From Haliovirga abyssi (GTDB taxonomy: Bacteria; Fusobacteriota; Fusobacteriia; Fusobacteriales; Haliovirgaceae), in assembly GCF_030295325.1 (NCBI RefSeq), contig NZ_AP027060.1, forward strand, positions 1 to 64,000: a stretch of 64,000 nt of DNA, read 5' to 3'. Numbering within the stretch: the first letter of the stretch is position 1; every line of letters starts with the position of its first letter. The notes beneath the pieces are model-generated. The model did no database searches. It worked only from the letters and a program-made list of their open reading frames with translations, and was not told the origin of the DNA. A program made the position numbers and the translations under genes. Below, piece by piece: positions 41,765 through 50,859 of this stretch.

Positions 41765-43435
41765 ATGAAAGAAAAATGGTGGAAAGAGGGAGTGGTATAC
41801 CAAATATATCCAAGAAGTTTTAAAGATAGTAATGGAGATGGAATAGGAGATTTAAGAGGGATAATTGAAAAAATAGATTATATAGAAAATTTAGGAGTAG
41901 ATATAATTTGGTTAAATCCTGTATACAAATCGCCAAATGATGATAATGGATATGATATAAGCGATTATTATAATATAATGGATGAGTTTGGAACAATGGC
42001 AGATTGGGAAGAACTGTTAGATAAACTTCATAAAAGAGGAATAAAATTAATAATGGATTTAGTTGTAAATCATACATCAGATGAACATAAGTGGTTTGTG
42101 GAATCAAGAAAATCAAAAGATAATCCATATAGAGATTATTATATTTGGAGAAAAGGGAAAGAGAATAAAGAAGATGGAAAAGAGATAGAACCAAATAACT
42201 GGCTTTCATTTTTTAGTGGTTCAGCTTGGAAGTATGATAAAACAACAGATGAATATTTTATGCATCTATTTACAAAAAAGCAACCTGATTTGAATTGGGA
42301 AAATGAAAATGTTCGAAAAGAAGTTTATAAAATGATGACATGGTGGCTTGATAAAGGGATAGATGGATTTAGAATGGATGTTATAAATTTAATATCAAAA
42401 GTAGATGGGTTACCTGATGTTCCAAAAGTTAAAGGAGAAAAATATAGTTGGGGTGGAGATTATTTCATGAATGGTCCAAAAGTTGAAGAGTGGTTTAAGG
42501 AGATGAATAAAGAAGTTTTAAGCAAATATGATATAATGACTGTAGGAGAATGTCCGGGAACGACTCCGCAAGAAGGGATTAATTTTACAGCAGAAGAAAA
42601 CAGAGAATTAAATATGATATTTCAATTTGAATTAATGGGAATTGATTCAGAAATTGTAAAATGGAATACAAAACAATTTGAATTAAAAGATATAAAAAGA
42701 ATAATTAAAAAATGGCAATTAGTAATAGAAAAAGGTGGTTGGAATTCAAACTATTTAATGAATCATGACCAGCCAAGAGCATTATCAAGATTTGGAGATG
42801 ATAAAAATTATAGAAAAGAATCTGCTAAAATGTTGGCTACTTTTACATTGACATTGCCAGGAACTCCTTATATTTATCAAGGAGAAGAGATTGGAATGGT
42901 AAATGTAGCATTTGAAAAAATAGATGACTATAAAGATGTAGAAACTATTAATTATTACAATGAAATGGTATTTGATAAAAAAGAAAATAAAGAAAAAATA
43001 ATGAAACAAATTCATCAAATGAGTAGAGATAACAGCAGGACTCCAATGCAATGGGATGATACAGAAAATGCAGGATTTACAACAGGGAATTCTTGGATAA
43101 AGCTTAATCCTAGTTATAAAGAGATAAATGTAGAAAATGATTTGAAAGATGAAAATTCTATATATAATTATTATAAAAAATTGATAAAAATTAGAAAAGA
43201 AAATAAAGAATTAATTTATGGCAAATATATAGAAATTAATGTAGAAAATGAAAAAGTTATGAGTTATATATTAGAAAAAGAGAATAGTAAAATTTTAGTA
43301 GTAATAAATTTCTTTGGAGATAATGAAACTTTAGATTTAAAGGGATATGAAAAAGAGTTATTAATATCAAATTATGAAAATAGTTTAGAAGTAGAATTAA
43401 AGCCATATGAAGCAAGAATTTATAAAATAAAATAG
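41765..43435 (+). CDS. GH13 oligo-1,6-glucosidase (alpha-glucosidase)
   Basis: 556 residues. The frame is open from a TTG at 41726, but ATG 41765 has AGGAGA at the right distance and gives the standard N-terminus MKEKWWKEGVVYQIYPRSF. Catalytic residues of the (beta/alpha)8 barrel: nucleophile Asp205 (GFRMDV), acid/base Glu262 (VGECPG) and Asp335 (MNHDQPR). Val directly after Asp205 is the residue associated with alpha-1,6 rather than alpha-1,4 specificity, and GLPDVP...DIMTVGECPGTTPQE is typical of oligo-1,6-glucosidases rather than TreC. It should act in the cytoplasm on isomalto-oligosaccharides. It is followed closely by the SemiSWEET gene and preceded by a LacI-type operator. Confidence 0.92.
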   Translation: MKEKWWKEGVVYQIYPRSFKDSNGDGIGDLRGIIEKIDYIENLGVDIIWLNPVYKSPNDDNGYDISDYYNIMDEFGTMADWEELLDKLHKRGIKLIMDLVVNHTSDEHKWFVESRKSKDNPYRDYYIWRKGKENKEDGKEIEPNNWLSFFSGSAWKYDKTTDEYFMHLFTKKQPDLNWENENVRKEVYKMMTWWLDKGIDGFRMDVINLISKVDGLPDVPKVKGEKYSWGGDYFMNGPKVEEWFKEMNKEVLSKYDIMTVGECPGTTPQEGINFTAEENRELNMIFQFELMGIDSEIVKWNTKQFELKDIKRIIKKWQLVIEKGGWNSNYLMNHDQPRALSRFGDDKNYRKESAKMLATFTLTLPGTPYIYQGEEIGMVNVAFEKIDDYKDVETINYYNEMVFDKKENKEKIMKQIHQMSRDNSRTPMQWDDTENAGFTTGNSWIKLNPSYKEINVENDLKDENSIYNYYKKLIKIRKENKELIYGKYIEINVENEKVMSYILEKENSKILVVINFFGDNETLDLKGYEKELLISNYENSLEVELKPYEARIYKIK

Positions 43436-43447
43436 AGGTGATTAAAA

Positions 43448-43711
43448 ATGACAATAGTAACAGTATTAGGATTTACAGCGGCAACATTAACATCATTATC
43501 ATTTTTTCCACAGGCGATAAAAGTTATTAAAACAAGAGATACTAAAAGTATATCTTTAATTATGTATAGTATGTTTACACTTGGAGTATTTTTATGGTTG
43601 TTGTATGGTTTTTTTTCTAATAGTATGCCAGTTTTAATAGCAAATATTGTAACTTTAATACCTGCAACTGTTGTATTAATATTAAAAATAAAAGAAGGTA
43701 ATAAAAATTAG
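43448..43711 (+). CDS. SemiSWEET sugar transporter
   Basis: 87 residues in three membrane helices, the size of bacterial SemiSWEETs, which work as dimers. The PQ motif is present (FFPQAIKVIKTRDTKSIS, about 20-37). Family members move small sugars or disaccharides down their gradient. GAGGTG precedes the ATG and the gene starts 12 bp after the glucosidase, so it is in the same transcript and may carry that enzyme's substrate or its glucose product. Confidence 0.93.
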   Translation: MTIVTVLGFTAATLTSLSFFPQAIKVIKTRDTKSISLIMYSMFTLGVFLWLLYGFFSNSMPVLIANIVTLIPATVVLILKIKEGNKN

Positions 43712-43741
43712 AGTACTCAACCAAAACTAGGAGGAAAATTT

Positions 43742-44614
43742 ATGTTATATAAAAAATTAGGGAAATCAGATATGAATGTTTCTGTTCTTGGATATGGAGC
43801 TTGGGCATTAGGAGAAGATGGCTGGGGCGGTATAAACTTAGATGAAGCATATAAAACAATAAATTTGGCAATAAAAAGTGGGATAAATTTTTTTGATACA
43901 GCACCAATTTATGGAATGGGAAAATCAGAAGAGAGAATTGGGGAACTATTAAAAGAGATAAGAAAAGATATTTATATTGCTACTAAATGTGGACTTTTAT
44001 GGAATGAAAATAAAGAAGTTAGAATTGATAATTCAAGAGATGCTATAATGTATGATATTGAAAAAAGTTTAAAAAGATTAAAAACAGATTATATAGATTT
44101 ATACCAGATTCATTGGCCAGATAATAAAACTCCTCTTAAAGAAAGTTTTACAGCATTAAATGAATTAAAAGAACAAAATATAATTAGAAATATTGGAGTT
44201 TGCAACTTTTCATTAGAACAATTAAAAGAAGGGTTGGAATATAGTGAGATAGTTTCACTACAAAATCAATATAATTTACTACAAAATAGTATTGAAGAAA
44301 AAATAATGCCTTTTTGTGAAAAAAATAAAATAAGTATTATTCCATATAGCCCATTGGCTCAAGGAATGTTATCAGGAAAAATAGATGAAAATTACCAATT
44401 AAAGCCTGGTGATATAAGAGAGCATAACCCATTGTTTAATAATAAAGATAATTTTGAAAAAGCTATAAAAAAAATAAAAGAGCTTCCAAAACCATTATCT
44501 CATACAGCAATACAATATTTAATAGATAAATCAAGCGTGGGAACAGTTATATTTAGCGTAACTAAAAGAAATCACTTAGAAGAAAATTTGAAAGCGTTAA
44601 AGAAATATATGTAA
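43742..44614 (+). CDS. Aldo/keto reductase
   Basis: 290 residues with the AKR barrel and the full tetrad: Asp52 and Tyr57 (FFDTAPIYG), Lys82 (IATKCG) and His124 (LYQIHWPD). NADPH-dependent carbonyl reduction is expected; the substrate cannot be read from sequence. AGGAGG precedes ATG 43742. Third enzyme or transporter gene of the LacI-controlled cluster, closed by the hairpin at 44661. Confidence 0.93.
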   Translation: MLYKKLGKSDMNVSVLGYGAWALGEDGWGGINLDEAYKTINLAIKSGINFFDTAPIYGMGKSEERIGELLKEIRKDIYIATKCGLLWNENKEVRIDNSRDAIMYDIEKSLKRLKTDYIDLYQIHWPDNKTPLKESFTALNELKEQNIIRNIGVCNFSLEQLKEGLEYSEIVSLQNQYNLLQNSIEEKIMPFCEKNKISIIPYSPLAQGMLSGKIDENYQLKPGDIREHNPLFNNKDNFEKAIKKIKELPKPLSHTAIQYLIDKSSVGTVIFSVTKRNHLEENLKALKKYM

Positions 44615-44653
44615 TTGTAATAAATGTTTTAAATTGAGAATATTTATAAAATT

Positions 44654-44717
44654 CAAAAAAATAATCATTAGAAAAACATTTAATGCTTTTCTAATGATTA
44701 TAATGTCTAGAGATTTT
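44654..44717. terminator. Bidirectional terminator between convergent genes
   Basis: A 15-bp stem ATAATCATTAGAAAA / TTTTCTAATGATTAT (44661-44675 with 44687-44701) and an 11-base loop. On the minus strand it is followed directly by a T-run; on the plus strand a weaker T-run comes at 44714. Confidence 0.85.
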
Positions 44718-44769
44718 TTTAATTGTAATTTTGCTTTAATTCTCTGCTATTTGAAGTATGGTAGTAGAT

Positions 44770-45414
44770 TTATAAATTTTCTATAATATCTAAAAATTTA
44801 TCTAAAGGTTGATCGCCTAATAATTTTTCTGTTTCGTTAAATAAAATATGAGGTACTGCAGATACTCCAAATTTATTAGCTAATTCATTAAATCTAGAGC
44901 TTTCTATCATTTCAGCATCTATATTTCTGTTTTCTAATGCAAGTCTGTGTGCATTTACAACTGCTCCAGGACAATGAGGACAAGATAATGAAATGAATAT
45001 TTTTATATTTACTTTTTTATTAATTTTATTTATTCTGTCTAAAATTTGAGCAGATAAAGCCTTTTCATTTCCTGAAATACTAATTAAATCTAAAACAAAA
45101 GAATTTATTTCATGTCCTGCAGGGATTCCATAATATTTAATTCCTGTGATAGATTCATCTTCGTTGGTTAAAACTATTGCAGGGTATAATTTAATACTAA
45201 ACTTTTCTATTTTTTCATTATTTTCCTCATTTTCATAAATTTCCAATTTAATTTTATCAGTTGTGCTTTTTAACTCATTTAAAAAAGCTTCTGTCTCTTC
45301 TATATATTTATCAGTTTCACTAGACTTAAAAAATAATATTTTAACCTCATTTTTTAATTTATTATCAAATGCTTCTTTTAGTTGTATTAATGTTTTTTCA
45401 TCAAAGATTTTCAT
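44770..45414 (-). CDS. Two-thioredoxin-fold disulfide reductase, like the N-terminal domain of AhpF
   Basis: 214 residues in two thioredoxin-like folds. The first (about 1-110) lacks a CxxC; the second has Cys145-Pro-His-Cys148 in SLSCPHCPGAVVNAHRLA and the cis-Pro motif VSAVPHILFN. One dead fold plus one active fold is the architecture of the AhpF N-terminal domain and of archaeal-type protein disulfide oxidoreductases. The gene is downstream of, and on the same strand as, a thioredoxin-reductase-like flavoprotein, 41 bp apart. Together they rebuild AhpF as two polypeptides. AAGGAGAG precedes the ATG. No AhpC gene is in the window. Confidence 0.87.
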   Translation of the reverse strand: MKIFDEKTLIQLKEAFDNKLKNEVKILFFKSSETDKYIEETEAFLNELKSTTDKIKLEIYENEENNEKIEKFSIKLYPAIVLTNEDESITGIKYYGIPAGHEINSFVLDLISISGNEKALSAQILDRINKINKKVNIKIFISLSCPHCPGAVVNAHRLALENRNIDAEMIESSRFNELANKFGVSAVPHILFNETEKLLGDQPLDKFLDIIENL

Positions 45415-45455
45415 TGTAATCGCTCTCCTTTATATTTTATTATGTAAAATATAAG

Positions 45456-46442
45456 TTATTTATTTATCAAATAACTATATACAGATAATGCAGCTTTTGC
45501 ACCTTCTCCTGCTGCTATGATTACCTGATTATATGGAACAGAAGTAATGTCTCCAGAAGCAAATACTCCTGGTAAACTAGTTTTACAGGAACAGTCTATA
45601 GATATTTCATTTTTTGAATTTAATTTTATTTCGTCTTTAAATATTTGAGAATTAGGAATTAATCCTATTTCTACAAAAATACCATCTAATTCTATATCAA
45701 ATATTTTATTAGTTTCTCTATTTTTAAATTTAGCTTTTTCAAGTTTTTTATTTCCAATAGCTTCTAATATTTGATGGTTAGTCATAATTTTTACATTAGA
45801 AAAATTATTTAATTTATCTATTAATATTTTATCTCCATTTAATTTTGGAAGATATTCTATTAAAGTAACCTCTTTTGCAATGCTAGCTAAATCTATTGCT
45901 GCTTCTATTCCAGCATTTCCTCCACCTATTACAGCAACCTTTTTATTTTTATAAAAAGGAGCATCACATGTTGTACAATAAGCAATTCCTTTTCCAGAAA
46001 ATTCAGATTCACCAGGAATATTTAATTTTCTCCATTTGCTGCCAGCAGCAATTATTACAGTTTTAGCTTTGTATTTAGTACCATCAGAGACATAAATTTC
46101 TTTTATATCTTTTTTTAATTTTGTTTTTGTTACTTCAAAACCTGATTTGTATCCAATAGGGAATTGATCTATTTGATTTTTAAATTTATTAACAAGGTCT
46201 TCTCCTTTGATATACATAAACCCCATATAGTTTTCAATAGCTTCTGTTTCTAATATTTGTCCACCAAATTTATAGGTGATAATTCCAGTATCGATCCCTT
46301 TTCTCATAGCATATACAGCAGCGGTCATTGCAGAAGGACCACCCCCAATAATTAGAAGTTCATAAATTTTATTCTCATCTAAATTTTTTGTATTACCGTT
46401 ATTTTCAATATCAAATCCATCTAAATTTAGATTTAAATCCAT
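45456..46442 (-). CDS. Thioredoxin reductase-like flavoprotein (AhpF C-terminal type)
   Basis: 328 residues. An FAD-binding GGGPSAMTAAVYAMRKG (about 34-50) follows a 28-residue N-terminal extension not seen in standard TrxB. The redox pair is Cys156-Thr-Thr-Cys159 (YCTTCDAPFYK), the NAD(P)H site is VIGGGNAGIEAA, and the second FAD motif is GVFASGDITSVPYNQVIIAAGEG. The AhpF-like GQILETEAIENYMGF signature and the adjacent CPHC protein suggest that it feeds electrons to that partner and on to a peroxiredoxin. A GGGGG-rich ribosome site precedes ATG. The promoter carries a PerR-like palindrome. Confidence 0.88.
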   Translation of the reverse strand: MDLNLNLDGFDIENNGNTKNLDENKIYELLIIGGGPSAMTAAVYAMRKGIDTGIITYKFGGQILETEAIENYMGFMYIKGEDLVNKFKNQIDQFPIGYKSGFEVTKTKLKKDIKEIYVSDGTKYKAKTVIIAAGSKWRKLNIPGESEFSGKGIAYCTTCDAPFYKNKKVAVIGGGNAGIEAAIDLASIAKEVTLIEYLPKLNGDKILIDKLNNFSNVKIMTNHQILEAIGNKKLEKAKFKNRETNKIFDIELDGIFVEIGLIPNSQIFKDEIKLNSKNEISIDCSCKTSLPGVFASGDITSVPYNQVIIAAGEGAKAALSVYSYLINK

Positions 46443-46463
46443 AATTTGTTCCCCCTTTTTAAG

Positions 46464-46527
46464 TAAGAAATGATGGTATAATTATACCTCATTTCTTATT
46501 ATACCTTATAAATTTATATTTTTCCAA
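46464..46527 (-). promoter_or_regulatory. Promoter and PerR-like operator of the split-AhpF pair
   Basis: On the minus strand TTGGAA (46522-46527), an 18-base spacer and TATAAT (46498-46503) form a promoter. A 35-bp palindrome (46464-46498) lies over the start site: arms TAAGAAATGA / TCATTTCTTA around GGTATAATTATACC. The core resembles the PerR box TTATAATNATTATAA, which fits peroxide control of a peroxide-reducing system. The regulator itself is not in the window. Confidence 0.65.
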
Positions 46528-46687
46528 CTAAATTTAATTCAGGTTTTAAAGTTTATAGTTTATCAAATTATTTTTCAAGCAGAAGTATATATAATTTGTT
46601 ATAATTTAATAGATGAAAATTAGTTTAGTTTTGTTATTCCAAAATATAATAAATTTACAATTAAAATATAAAAGTAATTAACTCTCT

Positions 46688-46715
46688 TTGAAATATAACT
46701 TTTTTATGGTATAAT
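46688..46715 (+). promoter_or_regulatory. Promoter of the ABC importer operon
   Basis: TTGAAA (46688-46693), a 16-base spacer and TATAAT (46710-46715), 44 bp before the substrate-binding-protein gene. No riboswitch-like structure is evident in the leader. Confidence 0.75.
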
Positions 46716-46758
46716 AATGCATAAAAAAAGTTGCAATATAAAAAATTAGGAGGATACA

Positions 46759-47673
46759 ATGAAAAAAATATTATTATTATTATCACTGTTTATTATAACT
46801 ATTTCTGCTTACTCAATAACTATTATTACACCAAAAGCTCCACCGGCGATACCAATATTAAGAGCTAAAGAAAATGACTCTACAATTAATATTCAATACT
46901 ATACAAATGCAAATACAGAAGTTATACCTAAAATAATCAAAGAAAAAGGAAATTTATATATTATTCCTTCAAATGTAGCTGCAAAATTATATAATAAAGG
47001 AAAAGATTTAAAAATATTAGGTATTACAAGTTTAGGTCTTGTCTATTTATTAAGTAGTGATGAAAATATAAATTCAATAAAAGATTTAAACAGTAAAGAA
47101 ATTTATATTGGAGCACAGGGGTCTTCTCCTGATGTTATTGCACAATTTGCTTTTGCGAAAAATAAAGTAACTCCAATGATAAAATATGGTTCTTCTCAAG
47201 AAATAACAAAAATGTTGTTGACAAACAGAATTAAAACAGCAGTAGTTCCTGAACCACTTGCAAGTTTGGTTTTATCTAAAAATAAAAAAGTAAAAAGGGT
47301 TGTAAAGTTTACAAAAGAGTGGAAAAAAATTGATTCTAATTTAAAAGGAATACCACAAGTTGCTCTTGTTGTTCCAACTAAATATTATAATAAAAATAAA
47401 GCTAAGATAGATGAAATTTTGTTGAATTTGAAAAAAAGCAGCGATTGGGTTAACAGTCATAAAGAAGAAGCTGCTAAATTAGGGAAAGAAAAATTACAAC
47501 TTTCAAAACTTTTTTCAGCAAAAATTATTTTTGACTCAATTGATTATATGAATCTTGTATTTATTTCTAAAGGAGAAAGTAAATATCTTATTCCATATTT
47601 TAATCATTTGAAAAATATAAATCCTAAAATGATTGGTGGAAAACTACCAAATGAAAAAATATACATTAAATAA
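46759..47673 (+). CDS. ABC importer substrate-binding protein, NMT1/SsuA-like
   Basis: 304 residues. A signal peptide (about 1-18, KKILLLLSLFIITISAYS) has no lipobox. The mature protein is a type II periplasmic-binding fold of the NMT1/THI5-SsuA group: PPAIPILRA near the N-terminus, an IPSNVAAKLYNKG segment, IKDLNSKEIYIGAQGSSPD and AVVPEPLASLVL. It delivers ligand to the permease and ATPase that follow. Relatives take up sulfonates, nitrate, taurine or thiamine pyrimidine precursors; nothing in the context fixes the ligand. AGGAGG precedes ATG. The end overlaps the permease gene. Confidence 0.88.
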   Translation: MKKILLLLSLFIITISAYSITIITPKAPPAIPILRAKENDSTINIQYYTNANTEVIPKIIKEKGNLYIIPSNVAAKLYNKGKDLKILGITSLGLVYLLSSDENINSIKDLNSKEIYIGAQGSSPDVIAQFAFAKNKVTPMIKYGSSQEITKMLLTNRIKTAVVPEPLASLVLSKNKKVKRVVKFTKEWKKIDSNLKGIPQVALVVPTKYYNKNKAKIDEILLNLKKSSDWVNSHKEEAAKLGKEKLQLSKLFSAKIIFDSIDYMNLVFISKGESKYLIPYFNHLKNINPKMIGGKLPNEKIYIK

Positions 47674-48379
47674 ATTTATAGTAATGCTAATTGTCTTGTT
47701 TATTTGGCAATTAGCCTCTTTTTTTTACAATGAAATAGTTTTACCTTCTCCTTTGAATGTGATTTATTCTTTAAGAGATATTTTAATAAAAGAAAACTTT
47801 ATAACTATAATTGGATATAGTTTTATGAGGACTTTAATTGGATTACTGTTTGCAATTAGTTTTGGAACTGTTATTGGATTGTTTTCAGGTTTAAATGAAA
47901 AATTTAATTCTTATATCTCTCCAATTGTTATTTTTATTCAATCTATGCCAATTATTTCTTGGATTATACTTGCTTTAATATGGTTTGATAATAATTTTAT
48001 TCCTATTTTTATATTAATAATTGCCACTATTCCAATTTTTATATTAAATATCTCTACAGCTATTTTAAATACTGATAAAAATTTAATAGAAATGGCAAAT
48101 ATATATAAAGTAAGTAAAAAAAAGATAATGAAAAATATATATCTTCCAACAATAAAATCTAATTTTTTTTCATCATTAAAAATTGGTTCTGGACAGGGGT
48201 TTAAAATATCAATAATGGCTGAAATAATTGCTCGTTCTCAAAATGGGATAGGGGAAAAAATGAATTGGGCTTGGATAAATATTGAAACAAGTGATATTAT
48301 AGCATGGAGTTTAATTATTGTGTTTATTAGCTTCTTTTTTGAGTTTATAATAAATTTATTTTTGGAGAAAAAATTATGA
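47651..48379 (+). CDS. ABC importer permease, SsuC/ThiX type
   Basis: 242 residues from ATG 47651 (MKKYTLNKF); the frame is also open from ATG 47633, which would add six residues. Either start overlaps the binding-protein gene. About six membrane helices. The EAA-type loop that docks on the ATPase is NLIEMANIYKVSKKKIMKNIYLP. The stop overlaps the ATPase start by four bases (ATGA). Confidence 0.88.
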   Translation: MKKYTLNKFIVMLIVLFIWQLASFFYNEIVLPSPLNVIYSLRDILIKENFITIIGYSFMRTLIGLLFAISFGTVIGLFSGLNEKFNSYISPIVIFIQSMPIISWIILALIWFDNNFIPIFILIIATIPIFILNISTAILNTDKNLIEMANIYKVSKKKIMKNIYLPTIKSNFFSSLKIGSGQGFKISIMAEIIARSQNGIGEKMNWAWINIETSDIIAWSLIIVFISFFFEFIINLFLEKKL

Positions 48380-49077
48380 TTAAGATAAAAAATTTATATA
48401 AAAATTTTAATGATTTTCAACTATTTGATAATTTTAATTTAATTATTCCCAAAGGAAAAGTTACTGTTATTTTAGGACCATCAGGAAGTGGGAAGACAAC
48501 TTTAATGAGAATGTTATCAAATCTGGATAAGGATTTTAAAGGTGAGATTATTAATAATAGTAATATTTTTAGTTATGTATTTCAAGAAGATAGACTATTA
48601 CCAAATAAAACTGTTTTGGATAATATCGAATTTGTTTTAAATGATTCAGAAAATTATTTAGAAAAAATAGATATGACTCTTTCTATTTTAGAGATTTTAG
48701 ATAAAAAAAATGAAAATATAAATAATTTAAGCGGTGGACAAAAACAAAGAGTTTCCATCGCAAGAGCTTTTATTTCTCCATCAGATTTTATTATAATGGA
48801 TGAACCATTTAAGTCATTAGATTTTGAATTAAAAATAAATATTATATATGATTTTATTAAATTATTAGTGCAAGAAAAGAAAACAATACTCTTGGTTACA
48901 CATGATGTTTTGGAAGCAATTTTATTGGGAGATATTATACATATTTTTTCTAAACCTCCTACAATTATAAAAAAAACCTTAAATGTAGATATTAATAAAT
49001 CTGAAAGAGAGATATATTCTAATAAAATTATTGAATTAGAAAAAGAAATTTATAAATATTTATGCTCTACCAAATGA
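48376..49077 (+). CDS. ABC importer ATPase, SsuB/ThiZ type
   Basis: 233 residues. Walker A GPSGSGKTT (near 35), Q-loop YVFQEDRLLPN, signature LSGGQKQRVSIARAF, Walker B FIIMDEPFKSLD and H-loop VTHDV. It powers the importer with the permease, to which it is translationally coupled. An imperfect copy of its last codons and 3' flank recurs about 140 bp downstream. Confidence 0.93.
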   Translation: MIKIKNLYKNFNDFQLFDNFNLIIPKGKVTVILGPSGSGKTTLMRMLSNLDKDFKGEIINNSNIFSYVFQEDRLLPNKTVLDNIEFVLNDSENYLEKIDMTLSILEILDKKNENINNLSGGQKQRVSIARAFISPSDFIIMDEPFKSLDFELKINIIYDFIKLLVQEKKTILLVTHDVLEAILLGDIIHIFSKPPTIIKKTLNVDINKSEREIYSNKIIELEKEIYKYLCSTK

Positions 49078-49240
49078 AGTATGGATTATTTTTTATTTAA
49101 TAGGAAAGTATAAATTTATGCAGAAAATAAGCTACGCCGTTTTTTTGAAATATGCGATTTTTCAAGGCAAAATTTTTCAGAACCCAAAAATTTAGAAAAA
49201 TATTTATGTTTTACCAGATGAAGCGTAGCTTATTTTGTTA
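49046..49240. repeat. Imperfect direct repeat of an ATPase gene end, with a 14-bp inverted repeat
   Basis: The ATPase gene end and 3' flank (49046-49097, with TATTTATGCTCTACCAAATG) is repeated at 49188-49240 (TATTTATGTTTTACCAGATG). A perfect inverted repeat AAAATAAGCTACGC (49124-49137) / GCGTAGCTTATTTT (49223-49236) encloses 85 bases that include a further small hairpin (GCC...TTTTTTGAAA / TTTTCAAGGC, 49135-49168). It could act as a terminator for the importer operon. Confidence 0.6.
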
Positions 49241-49247
49241 TTATAAG

Positions 49248-49276
49248 TTGAAATCATAACAAAAAAGTTGTATAAT
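49248..49276 (+). promoter_or_regulatory. Promoter of asnS
   Basis: TTGAAA (49248-49253), a 17-base spacer and TATAAT (49271-49276). The leader has a small hairpin AACGTTT / AAACGTT (49291-49297 with 49307-49313). There is no T-box leader. Confidence 0.85.
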
Positions 49277-49337
49277 TAGTTTTACTAAAGAACGTTTAAA
49301 AATATGAAACGTTTCTAAACCTACAAGGAGGATACTT

Positions 49338-50714
49338 ATGCGAAAAAATGAAGTGAAAGATTTATACCGAAATCATCAAAACTATCTAGATAAACCTGTA
49401 ACTGTTGGGGGATGGATTAGAACAATTAGGACATCTAAAAATTTTGGATTTATTGAATTAAATGATGGGACTTTTTTTAATTCAATACAAATTGTATTTG
49501 AAAATGATCTTGAAAATTTTGAAGAGATATCTAAATTAACTACAGGTTCTTCTATTTTGGTTCATGGAACTTTAGTAAAATCCCCAGGGTCAAAACAGCC
49601 TTTTGAAGTGAAATCTAATGAAGTTATTATAAAAGGGGTTTCTGAACTTGAATATCCCCTTCAAAAAAAGAGACATACATTTGAATTTTTAAGAACAATT
49701 GCTCATTTAAGACCTCGTACAAATACTTTTTCTGCAGTATTTAGAGTTAGATCTTTATTAGCTCATGCTATACATACTTTTTTCCAAGAAAAAGGATTTG
49801 TGTATGTTCATGCACCTATAATAACTACAAGTGATGCAGAAGGAGCAGGAGAGATGTTTAAAGTGACAACTCTTTCTAATGAAAATCTTGCTAAAAAAGA
49901 TTATTCAAAAGATTTTTTTGGAAAAGAAGCTGGATTAACTGTTAGTGGACAATTAAATGTTGAAACTTATTGTATGGCATTTGGAAAAGTTTATACATTT
50001 GGTCCAACATTTAGAGCTGAAAATTCTAATACAGGTAGACATGCTGCTGAATTTTGGATGATAGAACCAGAAATTGCTTTTGCAGATTTGAATGATGATA
50101 TGGAACTAGCAGAAGAGATGACTAAATTTATTATTAATTATGTGTTAGAAAAAGCTCCTGAAGAGATGGAGTTTTTTAATAAATTTATAGATAAAGGACT
50201 TATTGAAAGATTAAAACACGTTTCATCTTCTGATTTTGCTAAAGTAACTTATACAGAAGCTATTGAAATTTTAGAAAAATCTAATAAAAAGTTTGATTTT
50301 CCTGTGAAATGGGGAAATGATTTACAAACAGAACATGAAAGATATTTAACAGAAGAACATTTTAAAAAACCTGTTTTTGTAACAGATTACCCAAAAGGGA
50401 TTAAAGCATTTTATATGAAACTTAATCCTGACGAAAAAACTGTTGCAGCTATGGATTTACTTGTTCCTGGAATTGGAGAAATAATAGGAGGAAGTCAAAG
50501 AGAAGAAAATTTAGAGACTTTAAAATCTAAAATGGATGAATTAGGATTATCGCAAGAAGATTATTGGTGGTATCTTGATACTAGAAAATATGGAACAGTT
50601 GAACATGCAGGGTTTGGACTTGGGTTTGAAAGAATGGTAATGTATGTGACAGGAATGCAAAATATAAGAGATGTTGTGTCATTTCCTAGAACTCCAAAAA
50701 ATGCAGATTTTTAA
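49338..50714 (+). CDS. asnS: Asparaginyl-tRNA synthetase
   Basis: 458 residues, class IIb. The N-terminal OB anticodon-binding fold (about 1-110) has [22 protein letters not shown]. Motif 2 is [21 protein letters not shown]; motif 3 is [29 protein letters not shown]. The absence of the aspartyl-type insertion, the FRAENSNT form and the length all favour AsnRS over AspRS. It charges tRNA-Asn in the cytoplasm and is normally essential unless tRNA-dependent amidation replaces it. AAGGAGG precedes ATG. It stands alone with its own promoter and terminator. Confidence 0.97.
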   Translation: MRKNEVKDLYRNHQNYLDKPVTVGGWIRTIRTSKNFGFIELNDGTFFNSIQIVFENDLENFEEISKLTTGSSILVHGTLVKSPGSKQPFEVKSNEVIIKGVSELEYPLQKKRHTFEFLRTIAHLRPRTNTFSAVFRVRSLLAHAIHTFFQEKGFVYVHAPIITTSDAEGAGEMFKVTTLSNENLAKKDYSKDFFGKEAGLTVSGQLNVETYCMAFGKVYTFGPTFRAENSNTGRHAAEFWMIEPEIAFADLNDDMELAEEMTKFIINYVLEKAPEEMEFFNKFIDKGLIERLKHVSSSDFAKVTYTEAIEILEKSNKKFDFPVKWGNDLQTEHERYLTEEHFKKPVFVTDYPKGIKAFYMKLNPDEKTVAAMDLLVPGIGEIIGGSQREENLETLKSKMDELGLSQEDYWWYLDTRKYGTVEHAGFGLGFERMVMYVTGMQNIRDVVSFPRTPKNADF

Positions 50715-50732
50715 GAAAATAGTTAAAATTTT

Positions 50733-50757
50733 AGGGGCGAAATCTATTTTCGCCCTA
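50733..50757 (+). terminator. Hairpin after asnS
   Basis: GGGCGAAA / TTTCGCCC (50735-50742 with 50748-50755), loop TCTAT. The following T-run is weak. Confidence 0.65.
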
Positions 50758-50814
50758 TTAATTTAATCGCGATATTAAATTTTTGATGTTTGTGACATAT
50801 AATTATAAAATAAA

Positions 50815-50845
50815 AAAAGAGCCAATATGTGGAATTGGCTCTTTT
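50815..50845. terminator. Bidirectional terminator between asnS and amtB
   Basis: AAAAGAGCCAAT / ATTGGCTCTTTT around a seven-base loop. The A-rich left flank gives a T-run for the minus-strand amtB transcript and the right flank gives TTTT for asnS readthrough. Confidence 0.88.
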
Positions 50846-50859
50846 AATTTTACATATTT

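Noticed and set aside
46530-46758. TPP or other riboswitch before the NMT1-like importer
   Set aside because: No conserved riboswitch core is recognisable; only an ordinary promoter and ribosome site are seen.
49100-49337. T-box leader before asnS
   Set aside because: No specifier loop or T-box consensus could be found and a normal promoter sits close to the gene.
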